DNA of 64,000 nucleotides from Streptomyces sp. MspMP-M5 (GCF_000373585.1 NZ_KB891890.1:1-64000), one strand, 5' to 3'; counted from the stretch's first letter, positions 33,405 through 42,062 are shown. Made by a program: numbers and translations. Notes: generated from the sequence alone by a model not told the origin.

Positions 33405-33917
33405 ATGGCCGGCATCAGTGACTCGTTGTGGAACGAGGACATCGACGCGGAGAACTTCCGCGAGGCGGCCGCGACGTATCATGCCGCGGTCTTCGAGCAG
33501 TACAAGCTGTGCGTGGAGATGGCCGACCGGGTCAGCGCCCGGCGCAACCTCGCCAACACCTTCTTCCTGACCCTCCACAGCACGCTGCTCGTCTTCCTCA
33601 GCACCTGGCTGTCCCAGGAGCATCACCGCGGGACTCCGGTCGCACTCGCGCTCGCGGCCCTGCTGGTCCTGCTGGGCATGTGTGCCACCTGGTGGATCAC
33701 CGTCCGTTCCTACCAGCAGTTGAACAAAGGCAAGTTCGAGGTGATCGGAGCGTTCGAGGAGCGCTTGCCGGCCCGCGCCTTCGTGGCCGCCGAATGGCGT
33801 GCCCTCGGCGAGGGGCGTGACTGGCGCGTCTATCTCCCGCTCAACCGTGTCGAACGCTGGATCCCTCTCCTCTTTGCCGTGGCCTACCTTCTGGGCTTCG
33901 CCGCCGTCGTGCTGTGA
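33405..33917 (+). CDS. SLATT / RipA-like 2-3 TM predicted effector
   Basis: 170 residues from ATG 33405 with GGGGGA upstream. A helical N-terminus (AVFEQYKLCVEMADRVSARR) leads into ANTFFLTLHSTLLVFLSTWL and LALAALLVLLGMCATWWITV, two closely spaced membrane helices; a third is at the C-terminus (WIPLLFAVAYLLGFAAVVL). The 'EQYKLxVExADRVSxRRxxAN' pattern is that of RipA-like octameric and SLATT proteins. SLATT domains are described as pore-forming effectors paired with SLOG or SMODS sensors. A SLOG gene follows directly, which supports the call. Confidence 0.75.
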   Translation: MAGISDSLWNEDIDAENFREAAATYHAAVFEQYKLCVEMADRVSARRNLANTFFLTLHSTLLVFLSTWLSQEHHRGTPVALALAALLVLLGMCATWWITVRSYQQLNKGKFEVIGAFEERLPARAFVAAEWRALGEGRDWRVYLPLNRVERWIPLLFAVAYLLGFAAVVL

Positions 33918-34018
33918 CGGCGGCGGCATCCGCTACCGCCGACTCTCCCCGCCACCGGAGCGGGTTAGGCGGGTTAGGGTGAAGGGCAAATCGCCTTGGG
34001 CCGGAAGCGGGTTGTCAC

Positions 34019-34510
34019 ATGGTCACCATCGCCGTCACCGGTCACATGGACCTGGCCGACGAGGCAGTCGGTCGGATCCGCACAGACCTCCGTGAGTTCT
34101 TGGCCGACCTGCGCGACGACACGCTGGTGGGGCGCTCGTGCTTGGCCCGCGGTGCCGACACGCTCTTCGCCGAGGAGATCCTCTCGCTCGGAGGCCGACT
34201 GTCGGCGATCATCCCGTCCCGGGACTACCGGGAAGCGGTGGTCCGCCCCGCGGACCTCGCCGAGTTCGACGCTCTGCGCGACGCCGCCGCCGAAGTGGTG
34301 GTCCTGCCGTACGAGCACGCGGGCCACGCCGCCTACGAAGCGGCCAATCGCCGACTTCTCCAGGGGGCGGACCGTCTCGTCGCCGTTTGGGACGGCAGCG
34401 CCCCCACAGGTCGTGGCGGCGGTACGGCAGATACCGTGGCCGCGGCACGCCTGGCCGGGTTGGCCGTGGACGTCGTGTGGCCTCTTGGCGCGTTCAGGTC
34501 CGGCACCTGA
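34019..34510 (+). CDS. SLOG-family nucleotide-binding protein
   Basis: 163 residues beginning VTIAVTGHMDLADEAV. The Rossmann-like SLOG features are GxR-type loop LARGADTLFAEEIL (nucleotide contact), IIPSRDYREAVV, then AYEAANRRLLQGADRLVAVW and DG..GRGGGTADTVAAARLAG. It is a stand-alone SLOG, predicted to sense a nucleotide or NAD-derived signal. It lies 101 bp after the SLATT-like gene on the same strand. No strong ribosome site is seen. Confidence 0.8.
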   Translation: MVTIAVTGHMDLADEAVGRIRTDLREFLADLRDDTLVGRSCLARGADTLFAEEILSLGGRLSAIIPSRDYREAVVRPADLAEFDALRDAAAEVVVLPYEHAGHAAYEAANRRLLQGADRLVAVWDGSAPTGRGGGTADTVAAARLAGLAVDVVWPLGAFRSGT

Positions 34511-35033
34511 CACCTGTGCCCGGTTCGCAGGCCGCCAGCAGTACGGCATGGCGCTGGTCACCGCTGGCTGACACCCTGTCTGGTCGAGCGCGGCGGTGAG
34601 CGGCGCGGAGAACCTCCGGTCACTCCTCCTGGCCGTCGTCGTCATCGTCCAACTCGACCGCGTCCGGGTCGCACAAGGACCGCAACCTACCGGCCGCCTG
34701 GGTGGAGGCCGTGAAGCCGTAGCGGCCCAGGGAGTTCCCGCGCGACGAAGATTTTCCGCGAGGCTGCCCGGGCGCCGGGGCGGCACACCGGCCCCCGGCG
34801 AGCCCGGACGGGCTGTGACGGAGCCCGAACAACGGTGTGTCCCCTGACGAATGGCTTCACCAAAGGCATCCCCCCGCCAACTCTGTGGCGCTGCTGCGCT
34901 CTTGGCAGCGCACTGATACGGCAGCGCACTGATACGGCAGCGTGCCGCACGGTGCGGTGCGGGGCCGTTCGGGACGGAATTGCGTAAGTGCTGTGTGCTC
35001 CGGCTCCGGAACGACAAGAATGCGTGAGGGCTG
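34511..35033. other. Gap with a 16-bp tandem repeat
   Basis: GGCAGCGCACTGATAC occurs at 34904 and 34920 head to tail, with a third partial copy at 34936, followed by a CGTGCCGCACGGTGCGG hairpin-like stretch. The surrounding frames have no recognisable protein. Confidence 0.45.
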
Positions 35034-35396
35034 TTGATCCGCCCAGTCACTCTGCCGCGAAGAGAGCGAAGCATCTTGAGGAATAAGTCCGACACCGCCG
35101 AGTTCGTGTCCGACGGCACGCGCCACGCCGTCACCCGTGCCCAGGTCGAAGCCGCAGCCTCACATCTTCCCCCAGCGCACAGCGCCACCTTCAGTCGGAA
35201 CCGTGAGTGGTACGCCCTCGTCGGCACTGGCCTCCACTACGTCGTGGATCTGCTAGCCGAGGCCAGCGGTACCAAACCCTCCGACGTGAAGACCGCCCGC
35301 CTTGCTCTGGACGCCCTGGGCTTCCCCGTCGTCTGCTGGGCCTGGGGCGACCTTCTTACCGTCGGCCATTCCGGCCACCGCACCCACACGAGCTGA
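35034..35396 (+). CDS. Small hypothetical protein
   Basis: 120 residues if TTG 35034 is used; a TTG at 35077 (RNKSDTAEFVSDGT) is an alternative start. The sequence has a soluble look (ALVGTGLHYVVDLLAEASGT; VKTARLALDALGFPVVCWAW) and good third-position GC. No membrane segment and no recognised family. It lies between the SLOG cluster and the TerY-P-like operon. Confidence 0.5.
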   Translation: MIRPVTLPRRERSILRNKSDTAEFVSDGTRHAVTRAQVEAAASHLPPAHSATFSRNREWYALVGTGLHYVVDLLAEASGTKPSDVKTARLALDALGFPVVCWAWGDLLTVGHSGHRTHTS

Positions 35397-35797
35397 GGAG
35401 AGAGTGGTCTGCCGCTCCCGAAGCCACGCAGATGAAGTCGGCCGTCCCCTGGTTACGTCGCTCGCTGACGTGTCCCGGGTCGAGCGGTATGAGCCGAGAC
35501 CGCCCTGCAACCGTCACAGTGTCACAATCCGCAGGTCGGCCCGGTCGGGCCGGTCGGGTACGGCCAGTCATGTTGCGTGGTTCCTGTCGGCGGATCCGAT
35601 CCGCGCCTAACCCCGGGTCCGCCCCAATTCGCCGGCAAGCAGCGTGAGCCGTGAGGTATCGGTCCAACTCACCCCTCGGACAGGCAATTACGCACCGCTG
35701 ATGTGCGGGGTACTCCAGCTCAAGGCCGAATCCGGCATAAGGCGGAGCCTTGCCGTCGGGGCGCCGGCGTCGAGGGCGGCCTGCTTTCCGTACGGCG
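35397..35797. other. Gap, no gene supported
   Basis: Convergent region between the small hypothetical gene and the 84-residue gene. Minus-strand frames here are Arg/Pro-rich shadows. Nothing recognisable before the hairpin at 35798. Confidence 0.35.
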
Positions 35798-35832
35798 ATG
35801 GCGGGCCGGGGGTGTATCCACCGGCCCGCCAT
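35798..35832. terminator. Strong 12-bp hairpin
   Basis: ATGGCGGGCCGG (35798-35809) pairs perfectly with CCGGCCCGCCAT (35821-35832) around an 11-nt loop. It lies between convergent genes, so a bidirectional terminator is the simplest reading. No T-run follows. Confidence 0.6.
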
Positions 35833-35920
35833 AGTTCGTCACATGGAACAGGGCCCCCATCACCTGAACAGCACACCTATACGGAACCCCCAGCCCGGCA
35901 CCCGGGTTTGGAGAGCCCTT

Positions 35921-36175
35921 TCAGCCCGCTCGGACGAACTCCATGTTGATCGAGTACATGAACTGGTCGACGCCTACGCACTTCCAGCCGACGGCTTCGA
36001 CGGATCGCACGACCAGGTCGATCTCCTTGCGGATCTTCTTCATGGGGTTTCTGACCCGGGCCATGCCCCGGGGATCGATGTCGATGGAGGCTCCGAAGGT
36101 GTCGTCCCCTTGCGCGTGTGCGCGCCTGGCATCCGCGATGAGCTTCTGCATCCGGATCGCGTGCAGTATTCCCAC
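35921..36175 (-). CDS. Small conserved-looking soluble protein
   Basis: 84 residues from GTG 36175, with GGGAGA six bases upstream. It is mixed alpha/beta: ILHAIRMQKLIADARRAHAQ, ASIDIDPRGMARVRNPMKKI, then VGWKCVGVDQFMYSINMEFV. Codon use is balanced, so it looks like a real gene. No family recognised. It lies downstream of the TerY-P-like operon on the same strand but 300 bp away. Confidence 0.6.
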   Translation of the reverse strand: MGILHAIRMQKLIADARRAHAQGDDTFGASIDIDPRGMARVRNPMKKIRKEIDLVVRSVEAVGWKCVGVDQFMYSINMEFVRAG

Positions 36176-36482
36176 GTGCGTCTCCCGCTCTGGGCTGCCG
36201 TGGGCCCGTTTGCCTTCCCAATTGCCTTACGAGCCCGTGTGGTTGATGACGGAATTCCTCTGTGGATGGCTTCATGACAGAAGCGCGAGCAGTGTGCGTG
36301 CTCCGCAAACGTCAGCTGCTCGTGCCGTGCGCTCGATGCCACGGCTTGCAAGGGCGCGGCCGGGGTCGGCGCAGCCGCCGGCCCAGCAATACCCTGTTCA
36401 GGGCTCGGACTCGTCGGCCGCTCTCCCCGAATGAGCGCCATGCCCTGCTCGACGAGGTCACCACTGGACGCGGCCTTGACCG
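36176..36482. other. Gap, no gene seen
   Basis: About 300 bp between the 84-residue gene and the last gene of the minus-strand operon. No hairpin or RNA gene was recognised. Confidence 0.35.
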
Positions 36483-36830
36483 CTACCGCCTGTTCAACGA
36501 ACTACCGTTAGCCGTGGCCGTGGCCGTGGCCGTGGCCGTGGCCGTGGCCGTGGCCGTGGGTCTGGGCAGGTGGGCGGGTGAGGTCGGGGGCGGGCGGTCT
36601 GGCGACGGCGCCTCGGTGGCGCGGGAGCGGGGGTGGGGGTGGGTGTGGGGCGGCTGCACAGTCGTCGCCGGGTGCGAGTTGCTTCCGCTCCCGTTCGCCG
36701 AGGAGCCGAGGAGATTGCCCGTCACCTCGACCGCGGCGCCGCAGACGAGCAGCGCTGCGGCCAGCGCGGTCAGTCCGACGGAGGCACGCGATGGCCGGGA
36801 CGCCGTGGAACGCGGGTCGACGTCCGTCAT
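36483..36830 (-). CDS. Small membrane protein with Thr-Ala repeat, last gene of TerY-P-like operon
   Basis: 115 residues. One membrane helix (VGLTALAAALLVCGAAVEVT, residues 18-37) is followed by a Ser/His/Pro-rich outer part and eight Thr-Ala pairs encoded by an 8-copy hexanucleotide repeat (36511-36558). ATG overlaps the vWA stop codon (TGATG), so it is translationally coupled. The repeat region could vary in length between strains. Confidence 0.7.
   Translation of the reverse strand: MTDVDPRSTASRPSRASVGLTALAAALLVCGAAVEVTGNLLGSSANGSGSNSHPATTVQPPHTHPHPRSRATEAPSPDRPPPTSPAHLPRPTATATATATATATATANGSSLNRR
36511..36558. repeat. Hexanucleotide tandem repeat (GCCGTG)x8
   Basis: Eight uninterrupted copies of GCCGTG. 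On the minus strand they encode (Thr-Ala)8 at the end of the small membrane protein. Because the unit is 6 bp, copy-number change keeps the frame and only alters protein length. Confidence 0.9.
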
Positions 36831-37480
36831 CAGTCCACGTATTCCTGGGTGACCTCGACGTACTCAAAGCCCTTGACGTCGGTGGCGATCTGCATCTGAC
36901 CGGTCTTCGACGACGCGATCAGGGAGTTGAGCAGACCAGTGATCGCCGCGCTCAGCGCCGACTCGGTGTCCGAACCGTCGGCGATGAACAGCGCCTTGGT
37001 CGCCACCTGTTCCAGCACGACGCGCTTCGCGCCGCCGAAGCCGTAGGCGATCACGTGAGGGTGGCGTGGCCAGTTCCTGTCCACGAGCTTGCGGAAGGAG
37101 TCCTGCCAGCGCGCGTCGGTCGGACCGCCGTCGGTCAGAAAGAAGATCGTCGGCCGTAGCACGTCGAGGTTCTGCATCCTCAGGTTGCTGACATCCTGTT
37201 CGATGCACTCCCGCACCCGGTCGAAGGTCTTGCCGTACTCCGTGCGCCCGCCGCAGATCACCTCGGGCATGGCCGGCACCTGCTCCATGTCCGACATCGG
37301 GATCACCACGTGCACATCGGTGGAGAAGGCGATCACGCTGACCCGGGCGAATTCCGAGACGCGTGGGTTCGTCGCGAGGTTGTAGTGCAGACGGGAGAGG
37401 GTCGCGTTGAGCACTGCCTCGTGGGGCTTCATCGACGAGGACGCGTCGATCACCACGTAGGTAGGCAGGCAGAGTGACAT
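36830..37480 (-). CDS. vWA-domain protein (TerY-like)
   Basis: 216 residues from ATG 37480 (MSLCLPTYVVIDASSSMKPH), with AGAGGTG upstream. The MIDAS metal site is complete in outline: DxSxS (DASSS, residues 13-17), Thr in the GGRTEYGKTF loop, and Asp in FFLTDGGPTD. This is a TerY-type stand-alone vWA fold. TerY-like proteins form a triad with a PP2C phosphatase and a kinase (TerY-P triad) in stress and conflict systems, and both partners are encoded immediately upstream here (14-bp gap). Confidence 0.88.
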   Translation of the reverse strand: MSLCLPTYVVIDASSSMKPHEAVLNATLSRLHYNLATNPRVSEFARVSVIAFSTDVHVVIPMSDMEQVPAMPEVICGGRTEYGKTFDRVRECIEQDVSNLRMQNLDVLRPTIFFLTDGGPTDARWQDSFRKLVDRNWPRHPHVIAYGFGGAKRVVLEQVATKALFIADGSDTESALSAAITGLLNSLIASSKTGQMQIATDVKGFEYVEVTQEYVD

Positions 37481-37494
37481 GGTGCACCTCTGAG

Positions 37495-38685
37495 CTAGTG
37501 GTTGAAGGCGATGATGAGGACGACCAAGATCGCGACTATGACGAGCGGGAGAACCCACCCGTCCTGCGAGGAGGTTGCAGGCTTCTGCTTCTCCTTGGCG
37601 GGCACCGGCACGGGCTTCCTGGCGGGCACGGGCACGGGTTTCCTGGCGGTCGCCTGCACGGGTTTCCTGGCGGCCGTATCGGTGTCGGTGCGGGGCTGGG
37701 GGATCGGGGGCAACGAGGGCAGCGCGGTGCGTGTCGGACGTGGCGTGGTCCTGAGATAGGGACCGCTGTTCAGCGCCTGGTTCAGCTGAGCGGCCGAGGG
37801 CCGTCGCTCGCGGTCGGTCGCGAGCAGCATGTCGAGCAGCACTTCGGAGACGGCGGGCTGGTTCTGCCAGGGGGACGCGGCGACGGTGTGGAAGGCGCCC
37901 GCGTCACGCCGGCTCGTCAGACATTTGGCGACGAGCAGTCCGAGCCGGTAGCGGTCGGTGTACTGGTCCGCGTCGGTGCCCGGTGGCGTGAGCGGGTCGG
38001 CCCAGTTCGGCTGGTGGATGTCGGGCATCTTCTTCGGCTGACAGCCGTCGACGTCGATGAGGTAGACGGAATGCTGATCCGGGCTCCAGAAGGCGTTGGA
38101 GAACGACCAGTCCGAGTAGACCAGGCCCAGGCTCTCCAAGATCGCGGCGAGCTGGGTCAATTGGAGGCAGGCGGCCAGCCTGCCGGCGAAGCCGGGGGGC
38201 GGCAGTCCGACGCCCCGTATCGACTCGTCGGACTTCGCCAGCCAGTCGATCTCCACGAAGCGGCGCTCGCTGAACCCGCCGCGTCGCAACTCGCGGCGGT
38301 ACTGCTCGGGCGCCATCGGGATCACGCAGCCGACGGCCGGGTTGCCGGGCTCATGGATCCGGGCCGCGGGCCAGCACGCGCCGGCGTAAAGGAGCGCACG
38401 ATCCGCCTCCGGCAGCGTGGCCGGAGCCGAGATCAGCAGGTCGAGCCGATGGGCGTCCTCCGGGGGCTGGTCCGGCCGGTAGAGCTTGGCCAGCCAGCCT
38501 GGATGGTTCGTCAGCGGCCGTACGGCGATGGCCTGGCCGTTGTGTTCGGAGATCGGCTCGGCCAAGGGACCGAGATCGCTGACGCTCACGGTCTGTGGCA
38601 ACGCCCAGCCCCGCGGATCGGTCGCCGGGCCGTCGCCGTCGCCGACACGGTCATCGGCGCCGTCGATGAGAGGGGGTTCGGTCAT
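37495..38685 (-). CDS. Kinase-like protein with C-terminal membrane anchor (TerY-P kinase type)
   Basis: 396 residues. The kinase-like domain (about 25-290) has a candidate ATP lysine in WLAKLYRPD, a catalytic loop YSDWSFSNAFW (Y-S-D in place of H-R-D, Asn kept) and a metal loop LIDVDGCQ in place of DFG. A Pro/Lys-rich linker with repeated RKPVPVPA units follows. The protein ends in one membrane helix (WVLPLVIVAILVVLIIAF), so it is tail-anchored. ATG overlaps the PP2C stop by 4 bp. The altered motifs are typical for the TerY-P kinase group; activity is uncertain. Confidence 0.85.
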   Translation of the reverse strand: MTEPPLIDGADDRVGDGDGPATDPRGWALPQTVSVSDLGPLAEPISEHNGQAIAVRPLTNHPGWLAKLYRPDQPPEDAHRLDLLISAPATLPEADRALLYAGACWPAARIHEPGNPAVGCVIPMAPEQYRRELRRGGFSERRFVEIDWLAKSDESIRGVGLPPPGFAGRLAACLQLTQLAAILESLGLVYSDWSFSNAFWSPDQHSVYLIDVDGCQPKKMPDIHQPNWADPLTPPGTDADQYTDRYRLGLLVAKCLTSRRDAGAFHTVAASPWQNQPAVSEVLLDMLLATDRERRPSAAQLNQALNSGPYLRTTPRPTRTALPSLPPIPQPRTDTDTAARKPVQATARKPVPVPARKPVPVPAKEKQKPATSSQDGWVLPLVIVAILVVLIIAFNH

Positions 38686-39884
38686 GCCCGGTCACCGTTC
38701 CAGACCACGACAGCGGTGCGGTCGTCAAGGCACTGCGGCGCGTCGAAGCCGACGTCGGCGGTGAACCGCGTGGCCGGGACCGGTGAGCGCCAGGCGTTCG
38801 CGAAGTACGCGTTGACGTTGCCCGCCGGGTCCGCCCACGCGTCGCCGATCCCGTCCGTGACCAGGGCGAGGGCGGCGCCGGGAGCCAGCGTGACGTAGTG
38901 GTCCCTGGCCAGTTGCGGTGTGTCCGGCAGTCGCCCGGCGACCTCGTTCGAGACCACCGCGGCCGAGCGGTCCTTGGCATCGCCGGCGGAGAACTGCCAC
39001 CGCGGGACGTGCGCGTCGAGCGTCCAGGCCGAACTGTCGCCGAGCCATGCGACCCAGGCCCTCGCAACGCCGTTCGCGTCCGGCTCGGCGAGCACCGCGG
39101 TGATCAGCACGGTGGCCATCTGTGAGGTGCCGACGCCGCGGCCGGTCGCGTGCGCGGCGATCGATTCCGCGATCCGCCCGTACAGCTCTTTGACATCGAG
39201 TCCGCCGAAGCCCACTGTCTCGATCTGCTCGCGCAGCAGGGTGACGGCCTGGCTGGAGGCCGTGGTGGCCCCGGCGTCGGACCAAGCCGCGCTGGACAGG
39301 CCGTCGGCCACGGCCACGATCGCGTGCCGGCTGTCCCGGCTCCGCCCGATCCGGTAGGAGTCCTGGCGCGGCTCGGCGGGTTGGCCGCAGCGGTGGCCGG
39401 GCCCGATGACGGAGGCCGCGCGGAGGGTGAAGGCCCCGACCGTGGCCTCGTCGGCAGCGATCCCGTTCTGCACCGTGCGCTCCGGCAGCAGCCACGGGTA
39501 GCCCTGGGCACGGGCGCCGTCGCCGAAGCGGGGGACGCTCAGGTCGGTCGGCCGCTCGCGCAGGAACGGCCGGGGCCTCGGGGGCTGGGACTGCGGCGCC
39601 GCCGGTCCGGTGACGTAGCGGCAGATCGGAACCGTTGTGCTGGGCCGGGGTTCCGGTGCGAGCCGATCCCGCTGCCGGGCGGGCGTCGCGGCGGGCTGGG
39701 TCCCCAGCACGGCCGCCGCGCCGACGGCGCCCACTGCCGCGAGGGCGAACACGTCCACCAGCAGGCCGAACTGCCGGTGCGGCGTGCCGACCTCGATGAA
39801 GGCCCCGATGACGACGGCCCCGAGCAGCACCGCCCGCGCCCGTCCGTCCATGAGGCCGTCGCGCCGGCTGTCGTCCCGGCTCAC
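38682..39884 (-). CDS. PP2C-family protein phosphatase with N-terminal membrane segments
   Basis: 400 residues from GTG 39884, which overlaps the upstream stop by 4 bp. Two hydrophobic helices at about residues 15-65 (AVLLGAVVIGAFIEVGTP; LLVDVFALAAVGAVGAAAV) anchor it, then a linker, then a PP2C domain from about residue 165: RQDSYRIGRSRDSRHAIVAV with ADGLSSAAWSD (first metal Asp), WLGDSSAW, VTDGIGDAW and DDRTAVVV. All acidic metal ligands of PP2C are present. It is the phosphatase of the TerY-P-like triad. Confidence 0.88.
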   Translation of the reverse strand: MSRDDSRRDGLMDGRARAVLLGAVVIGAFIEVGTPHRQFGLLVDVFALAAVGAVGAAAVLGTQPAATPARQRDRLAPEPRPSTTVPICRYVTGPAAPQSQPPRPRPFLRERPTDLSVPRFGDGARAQGYPWLLPERTVQNGIAADEATVGAFTLRAASVIGPGHRCGQPAEPRQDSYRIGRSRDSRHAIVAVADGLSSAAWSDAGATTASSQAVTLLREQIETVGFGGLDVKELYGRIAESIAAHATGRGVGTSQMATVLITAVLAEPDANGVARAWVAWLGDSSAWTLDAHVPRWQFSAGDAKDRSAAVVSNEVAGRLPDTPQLARDHYVTLAPGAALALVTDGIGDAWADPAGNVNAYFANAWRSPVPATRFTADVGFDAPQCLDDRTAVVVWNGDRA

Positions 39885-40297
39885 GGCCGTTCCTCGGAAT
39901 CGCGGGATTTCGGCCCGGAGGAAAAGTGCTGAGTACCGTGCTGCACCGCGAATACCTCACCTGAATCGGTGGCGGAATTGACCTGGATCACGATGTCCGG
40001 TCTTTCTGGGGTTCGCAGCGAACCCAGGGCCATGACGTCCCGGGCGAGATCCGGGTTCCGGTCGAGCAGCTGGGACAGGGCCTCGGTCCAGTAGTGCACA
40101 GCCCCGGCGTCGACCGCTCCCCTCGTGGCGGTCGACTGCCGGTCCAGCGCGGCGGACAGCTCGTTGCGGCGGCTGCTGCGAGCCTGTGCGAGGACGCCGC
40201 TCATCAGCCTCTTCGCCTCCTGCCAGAGATCGGTGCCCATGGCGGCGACCAGAGCGGTGGCGCCGCTCGCGGCCAACTCGGCGAGTTCCTCGTTCAT
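39881..40297 (-). CDS. Short adaptor with C-terminal FAVxHG motif
   Basis: 138 residues. The first 95 are helical (ELAELAASGATALVAAMGTD; ALSQLLDRNPDLARDVMALG). The C-terminus carries DIVIQVNSATDSGEVFAVQH-G-TQHF (residues 101-125). The same pattern ends the cyclase-like protein next door and occurs in the STAND NTPase N-terminus and the 71-residue protein. This suggests a helical domain plus a docking tag. Gene order cyclase-adaptor-phosphatase with 9-bp gap and 4-bp overlap means a single translational unit. No enzyme motif. Confidence 0.75.
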   Translation of the reverse strand: MNEELAELAASGATALVAAMGTDLWQEAKRLMSGVLAQARSSRRNELSAALDRQSTATRGAVDAGAVHYWTEALSQLLDRNPDLARDVMALGSLRTPERPDIVIQVNSATDSGEVFAVQHGTQHFSSGPKSRDSEERP

Positions 40298-40306
40298 CAG
40301 CGCGTC

Positions 40307-41050
40307 TCAACCTCGGTCGTTGTGGCGGACGTACTGGTCGCCCCGGTGCACGGCGAAGACCGTGCCGTTTCCCGTGGCCCGGACGAGCTGCTCCGCGGTC
40401 CGCGGCGCGGGCTCCGCAGGCCGCTCGCCGAATCCGGAATCCCGGCCGGAATCGACGCGTGGCCCGACGGGGCTGCCCGGGTACCAGAGCCAGGCCCGCG
40501 CGGCGTACTCCTTGGCCCGGACGTCGGCCGCGGTGAAGGCGTCGGCTTCCAGCCCCTCGTAGCCGTGCCCGACCGTTTCCTCGTAGAAGTGGTGCGAAAG
40601 GATCGCGGCCACCGGGGTGCCGCTGGTACCGGCCAGGGTCGCGTGCCGCAGCGGGGCCGAGTCGAGCAGCCGGGCCAGTGCCTCGAAGGGGGCGCCGGAG
40701 ACGGTGCCGTCCGGATCGAGCCGGATTTCCCCCGCGTGCACCGCGGCCCGTACCCGCAGCCAGGTGTCCGCGTCGGCGTGCCGGTTGTGCTCGCGGATCC
40801 GTGAGCCCAGCTCCGGGAGCAGCGGGAACAGCAGTCTGGCCTTGGGCAACGCAGCCGGGGCGACGAGCTGGCAGCCGTCGCCGGTGTCGACGTACGCGAA
40901 GTCCGGTGCGTCCAGATCCGCGCTGCCCAGGGCGTCGACCAGCGCGGAACGCAGAACTCTGCGGATCTTCTGCAGCCGCTGCTCGCCGCGGCCCGCGGAG
41001 CCCGCGATGTCGCATGCCAGCAGGGCTCGGTATTCATACCTCGGATTCAC
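40307..41050 (-). CDS. Class III nucleotide cyclase-like protein with docking tail
   Basis: 247 residues from GTG 41050 with GGAGGG upstream. The cyclase fold is recognisable: ACDIAGSAGRG (first metal Asp), VDTGDGCQLVAP (second metal Asp), AAVHAGEI, and SGAPFEALARLL in the place of the catalytic G-x-x-V-N-x-A-A-R. Here the transition-state Asn appears replaced by Glu while Arg is kept. So it may make an unusual product or only bind nucleotide. The last 20 residues end TVFAVHRGDQYV, the shared motif. It is the first gene of the operon and divergent from a CRP-like regulator. Confidence 0.78.
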   Translation of the reverse strand: MNPRYEYRALLACDIAGSAGRGEQRLQKIRRVLRSALVDALGSADLDAPDFAYVDTGDGCQLVAPAALPKARLLFPLLPELGSRIREHNRHADADTWLRVRAAVHAGEIRLDPDGTVSGAPFEALARLLDSAPLRHATLAGTSGTPVAAILSHHFYEETVGHGYEGLEADAFTAADVRAKEYAARAWLWYPGSPVGPRVDSGRDSGFGERPAEPAPRTAEQLVRATGNGTVFAVHRGDQYVRHNDRG

Positions 41051-41224
41051 AATCCCTCCGCGATCACGACGGGGTCCGGCAATTCGAAGATCGATTTGCT
41101 GTCGTCCCGGTTATTCGGTTTCGACGAGATGATTGACGAGACCGTAGAGGAGGGGTCCTCGGGTAGAACGGCTACTAATACGGCTTGTGCGGCTTCGGCT
41201 GCACGAGGAAGGGAGGTGTGGCCG

Positions 41225-41983
41225 ATGCGCAACACACGGGTTCGCGGGGCCGTGGCCTACTGGCCGCCGGCCGGGCTACTGGGCCGGGTCGACGAGGCCG
41301 ACCGCGGAATCCTGCTGGGACTCGGCCACGGCGTGGTCTACCCGGCCGGTCAGATCACCATCCGCGAGGCCGACACCTCGGACTTTGCGCTGCTCCTGCT
41401 CGGCGGCACGGTAAAGGTCACCGCGCACGCCCAGGACGGCCGCGAGGCGCTGTTGGCCGTGCGGATGGCCGGGGACCTGGTCGGGGAACTGGCTGGGATC
41501 GACGGTCAGCCGCGCATCGGCACCGTGACCGCCTGCGGCAGGGTGCTGGCCCGCTACATACTGCGCTCCGAACTGCTGGAGTGCACGAAACAGCACCCCG
41601 CCATAGGACTTGCCCTCAACGCGAGCGTGGTGGCCAAACTGCGCACGGCGACCGGCCGGATCGTCGACTTCACCGGTTGCGACGTGCTCGGGCGGCTGGC
41701 CAGGATCCTGCACCACCTGGCCGTCACCTACGGGCGTCCCGGCCGGAACGAAGCCCATCTCCCGCTGTCGCAACCGGAGATGGCCACCCTGGTCGGTGCG
41801 GCCGAGTCGTCGATCCACAAGGCCCTGCGGGCGCTGCGGGAATCGGGCGCGATCGTGACCGGCTACCGCAGGATCACGATCCTCGACCTGGATCACCTCG
41901 CCCGGATCGCCGTGGCGGCCGGGCCTTCCGAGGACGTCGCGGCCGGGCCCGCCGGATCGCCGGCGATCTCGTCGAACACGTAA
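41225..41983 (+). CDS. CRP/FNR-type transcriptional regulator
   Basis: 252 residues from ATG 41225 with GGGAGGTG upstream. The cyclic-nucleotide-binding domain (20-135) has LLLLGGTVKVTAHAQDGREA and a phosphate-cassette-like GDLVGELAGIDGQPRIGTVT that keeps the Glu and the Arg expected to hold a cyclic phosphate. The C-terminal winged helix (165-240) has LPLSQPEMATLVGAAESSIH then KALRALRESGAI. It is divergent from the cyclase-like gene (174 bp apart) and 79 bp before the STAND gene. It could read out a cyclic nucleotide made by that cyclase. Confidence 0.9.
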   Translation: MRNTRVRGAVAYWPPAGLLGRVDEADRGILLGLGHGVVYPAGQITIREADTSDFALLLLGGTVKVTAHAQDGREALLAVRMAGDLVGELAGIDGQPRIGTVTACGRVLARYILRSELLECTKQHPAIGLALNASVVAKLRTATGRIVDFTGCDVLGRLARILHHLAVTYGRPGRNEAHLPLSQPEMATLVGAAESSIHKALRALRESGAIVTGYRRITILDLDHLARIAVAAGPSEDVAAGPAGSPAISSNT

Positions 41984-42062
41984 AAGCGACGGGTTCGCAC
42001 GACGGGTCGGCGCCAGCCTGACCGAGTGCATGACCCGAGCGTGGGAAGGACGGGGGAAGCAG

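Noticed and set aside
36511..36558. Short tandem repeat considered as CRISPR-like
   Set aside because: 6-bp units without spacers inside a coding sequence.
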